DNA of 64,000 bases. Source: Ruegeria lacuscaerulensis (lineage in GTDB: Bacteria > Pseudomonadota > Alphaproteobacteria > Rhodobacterales > Rhodobacteraceae). The notes under the pieces were generated by a model. It did no database searches, was not told the origin of the DNA, and saw only the letters and a list, made by a program, of their open reading frames with translations. The position numbers were made by a program, and so were the translations under genes. Positions within the stretch are counted from its first letter, which is position 1. Each line of letters starts with the position of its first letter. Shown here piece by piece: positions 63,689 to 64,000 of this stretch. Where the stretch lies: assembly GCF_013031245.1 (NCBI RefSeq), contig NZ_WPZL01000014.1:1-64000 (forward strand). Direction: 5' to 3'.

Positions 63689-64000
63689 ATGAACAATCGA
63701 TTGCGCAAAATCACTATCGTGGGTGGCGGCACGGCAGGTTGGATGACCGCGCTGATCCTGGACATGGTGTTTTCCCGCACTTCGGCGCCCAAGGATCGCC
63801 CGCACATCTGCCTGATCGAGAGTCCCAATATCTCCACAGTGGGTGTAGGTGAGGCTACCGTGCCGCGCATGCCGGTTACGCTCCGCCAGGCGGGCATTTC
63901 AGAGCGGAATTTTTTCCGCGAGACCAACGCGTCGTTCAAACTGGGTGTGAAGTTTTGCAACTGGAATAAGGACCCCAAGGGCAATCGCATCGATTACGTG
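63689..64000 (+). CDS. Tryptophan-halogenase-family flavoprotein (partial, cut by window end)
   Basis: The first 104 codons are present. They carry the FAD-binding motif IVGGGTAGWMTA, the family motif VGVGEATVP, and FKLGVKFCNWN. This combination identifies flavin-dependent tryptophan halogenase-like enzymes, which chlorinate or brominate an activated aromatic ring using FADH2. In many marine alphaproteobacteria such genes occur near TonB receptors and act on unknown substrates. The ATG at 63689 is preceded by AGGGA. The halogenase-specific WxWxIP motif lies beyond the window, so true halogenase activity cannot be judged. Confidence 0.88.
   Translation, partial: MNNRLRKITIVGGGTAGWMTALILDMVFSRTSAPKDRPHICLIESPNISTVGVGEATVPRMPVTLRQAGISERNFFRETNASFKLGVKFCNWNKDPKGNRIDYV

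Noticed and set aside
63586..63990. 134-codon minus-strand frame at the right end
   Set aside because: Runs antisense through the halogenase start, which has clear family motifs.
1..64000. CRISPR array
   Set aside because: No regularly spaced direct repeats of CRISPR size and no cas genes were seen.

Overview
The window looks like chromosome from a marine alphaproteobacterium of the Rhodobacterales (Roseobacter/Ruegeria-like). The reasons are the gene families and their order: hisS-hisZ-hisG with the short HisG form, a DUF1489 gene, a class II ribonucleotide reductase, xdhABC joined to a BMP-type nucleoside/purine ABC transporter, an FAD/GcvT methyl-amine-type dehydrogenase, and a possible CtrA-type TTAA-N7-TTAAC site. 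No species can be assigned from the sequence alone.

Positions 1 to about 24,000 are accessory DNA. A broken IS481-type transposase (1-598) is followed by an AT-rich gap and then by the most striking object here: a three-gene, fully overlapping operon (915-21,719). It encodes a 593-aa protein with an intact LytM/M23 zinc-peptidase site, a 3742-aa protein and a 2602-aa protein. None has a recognisable signal peptide or membrane helix. The two giants look all-beta, with long runs of amphipathic strands, and I cannot assign either to an established functional system. Downstream are relics of a conjugative/integrative element (the end of trbI, a DUF2274 gene, a truncated and nonsense-mutated large serine recombinase) and then tRNA-Gln(TTG) with its own promoter. 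This layout suggests a decayed integrative island next to a tRNA gene.

From about 25 kb onward the DNA is ordinary chromosome. Positions 25.7-30 kb hold a hydroxyacid dehydrogenase, gamma-glutamyltransferase and FAD-linked oxidase operon. Positions 30-34 kb hold an unknown membrane-anchored protein and an FAD/GcvT dehydrogenase, each followed by a hairpin terminator. Positions 34-40.3 kb hold small metabolic and transport genes: an AhpD-like protein, a DUF938 methyltransferase with a DAO oxidoreductase, a DUF3302 plus HlyD pair, and an MFS transporter. Positions 40.4-49.8 kb form one long minus-strand operon, xdhA-xdhB-xdhC-ATPase-permease-permease-BMP protein, which couples purine/nucleoside import to hypoxanthine/xanthine oxidation.

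Positions 50-64 kb are mostly housekeeping: dnaE, two small exported proteins, slyX, hisS-hisZ-hisG, DUF1489, nrdJ (with DnaA-box-like sites upstream), a small cysteine-rich protein, an unknown gene behind a perfect palindrome, rpsD with a clear promoter and terminator, and the start of a tryptophan-halogenase-type flavoprotein cut by the window end. No rRNA genes, CRISPR arrays or replication origins were seen.
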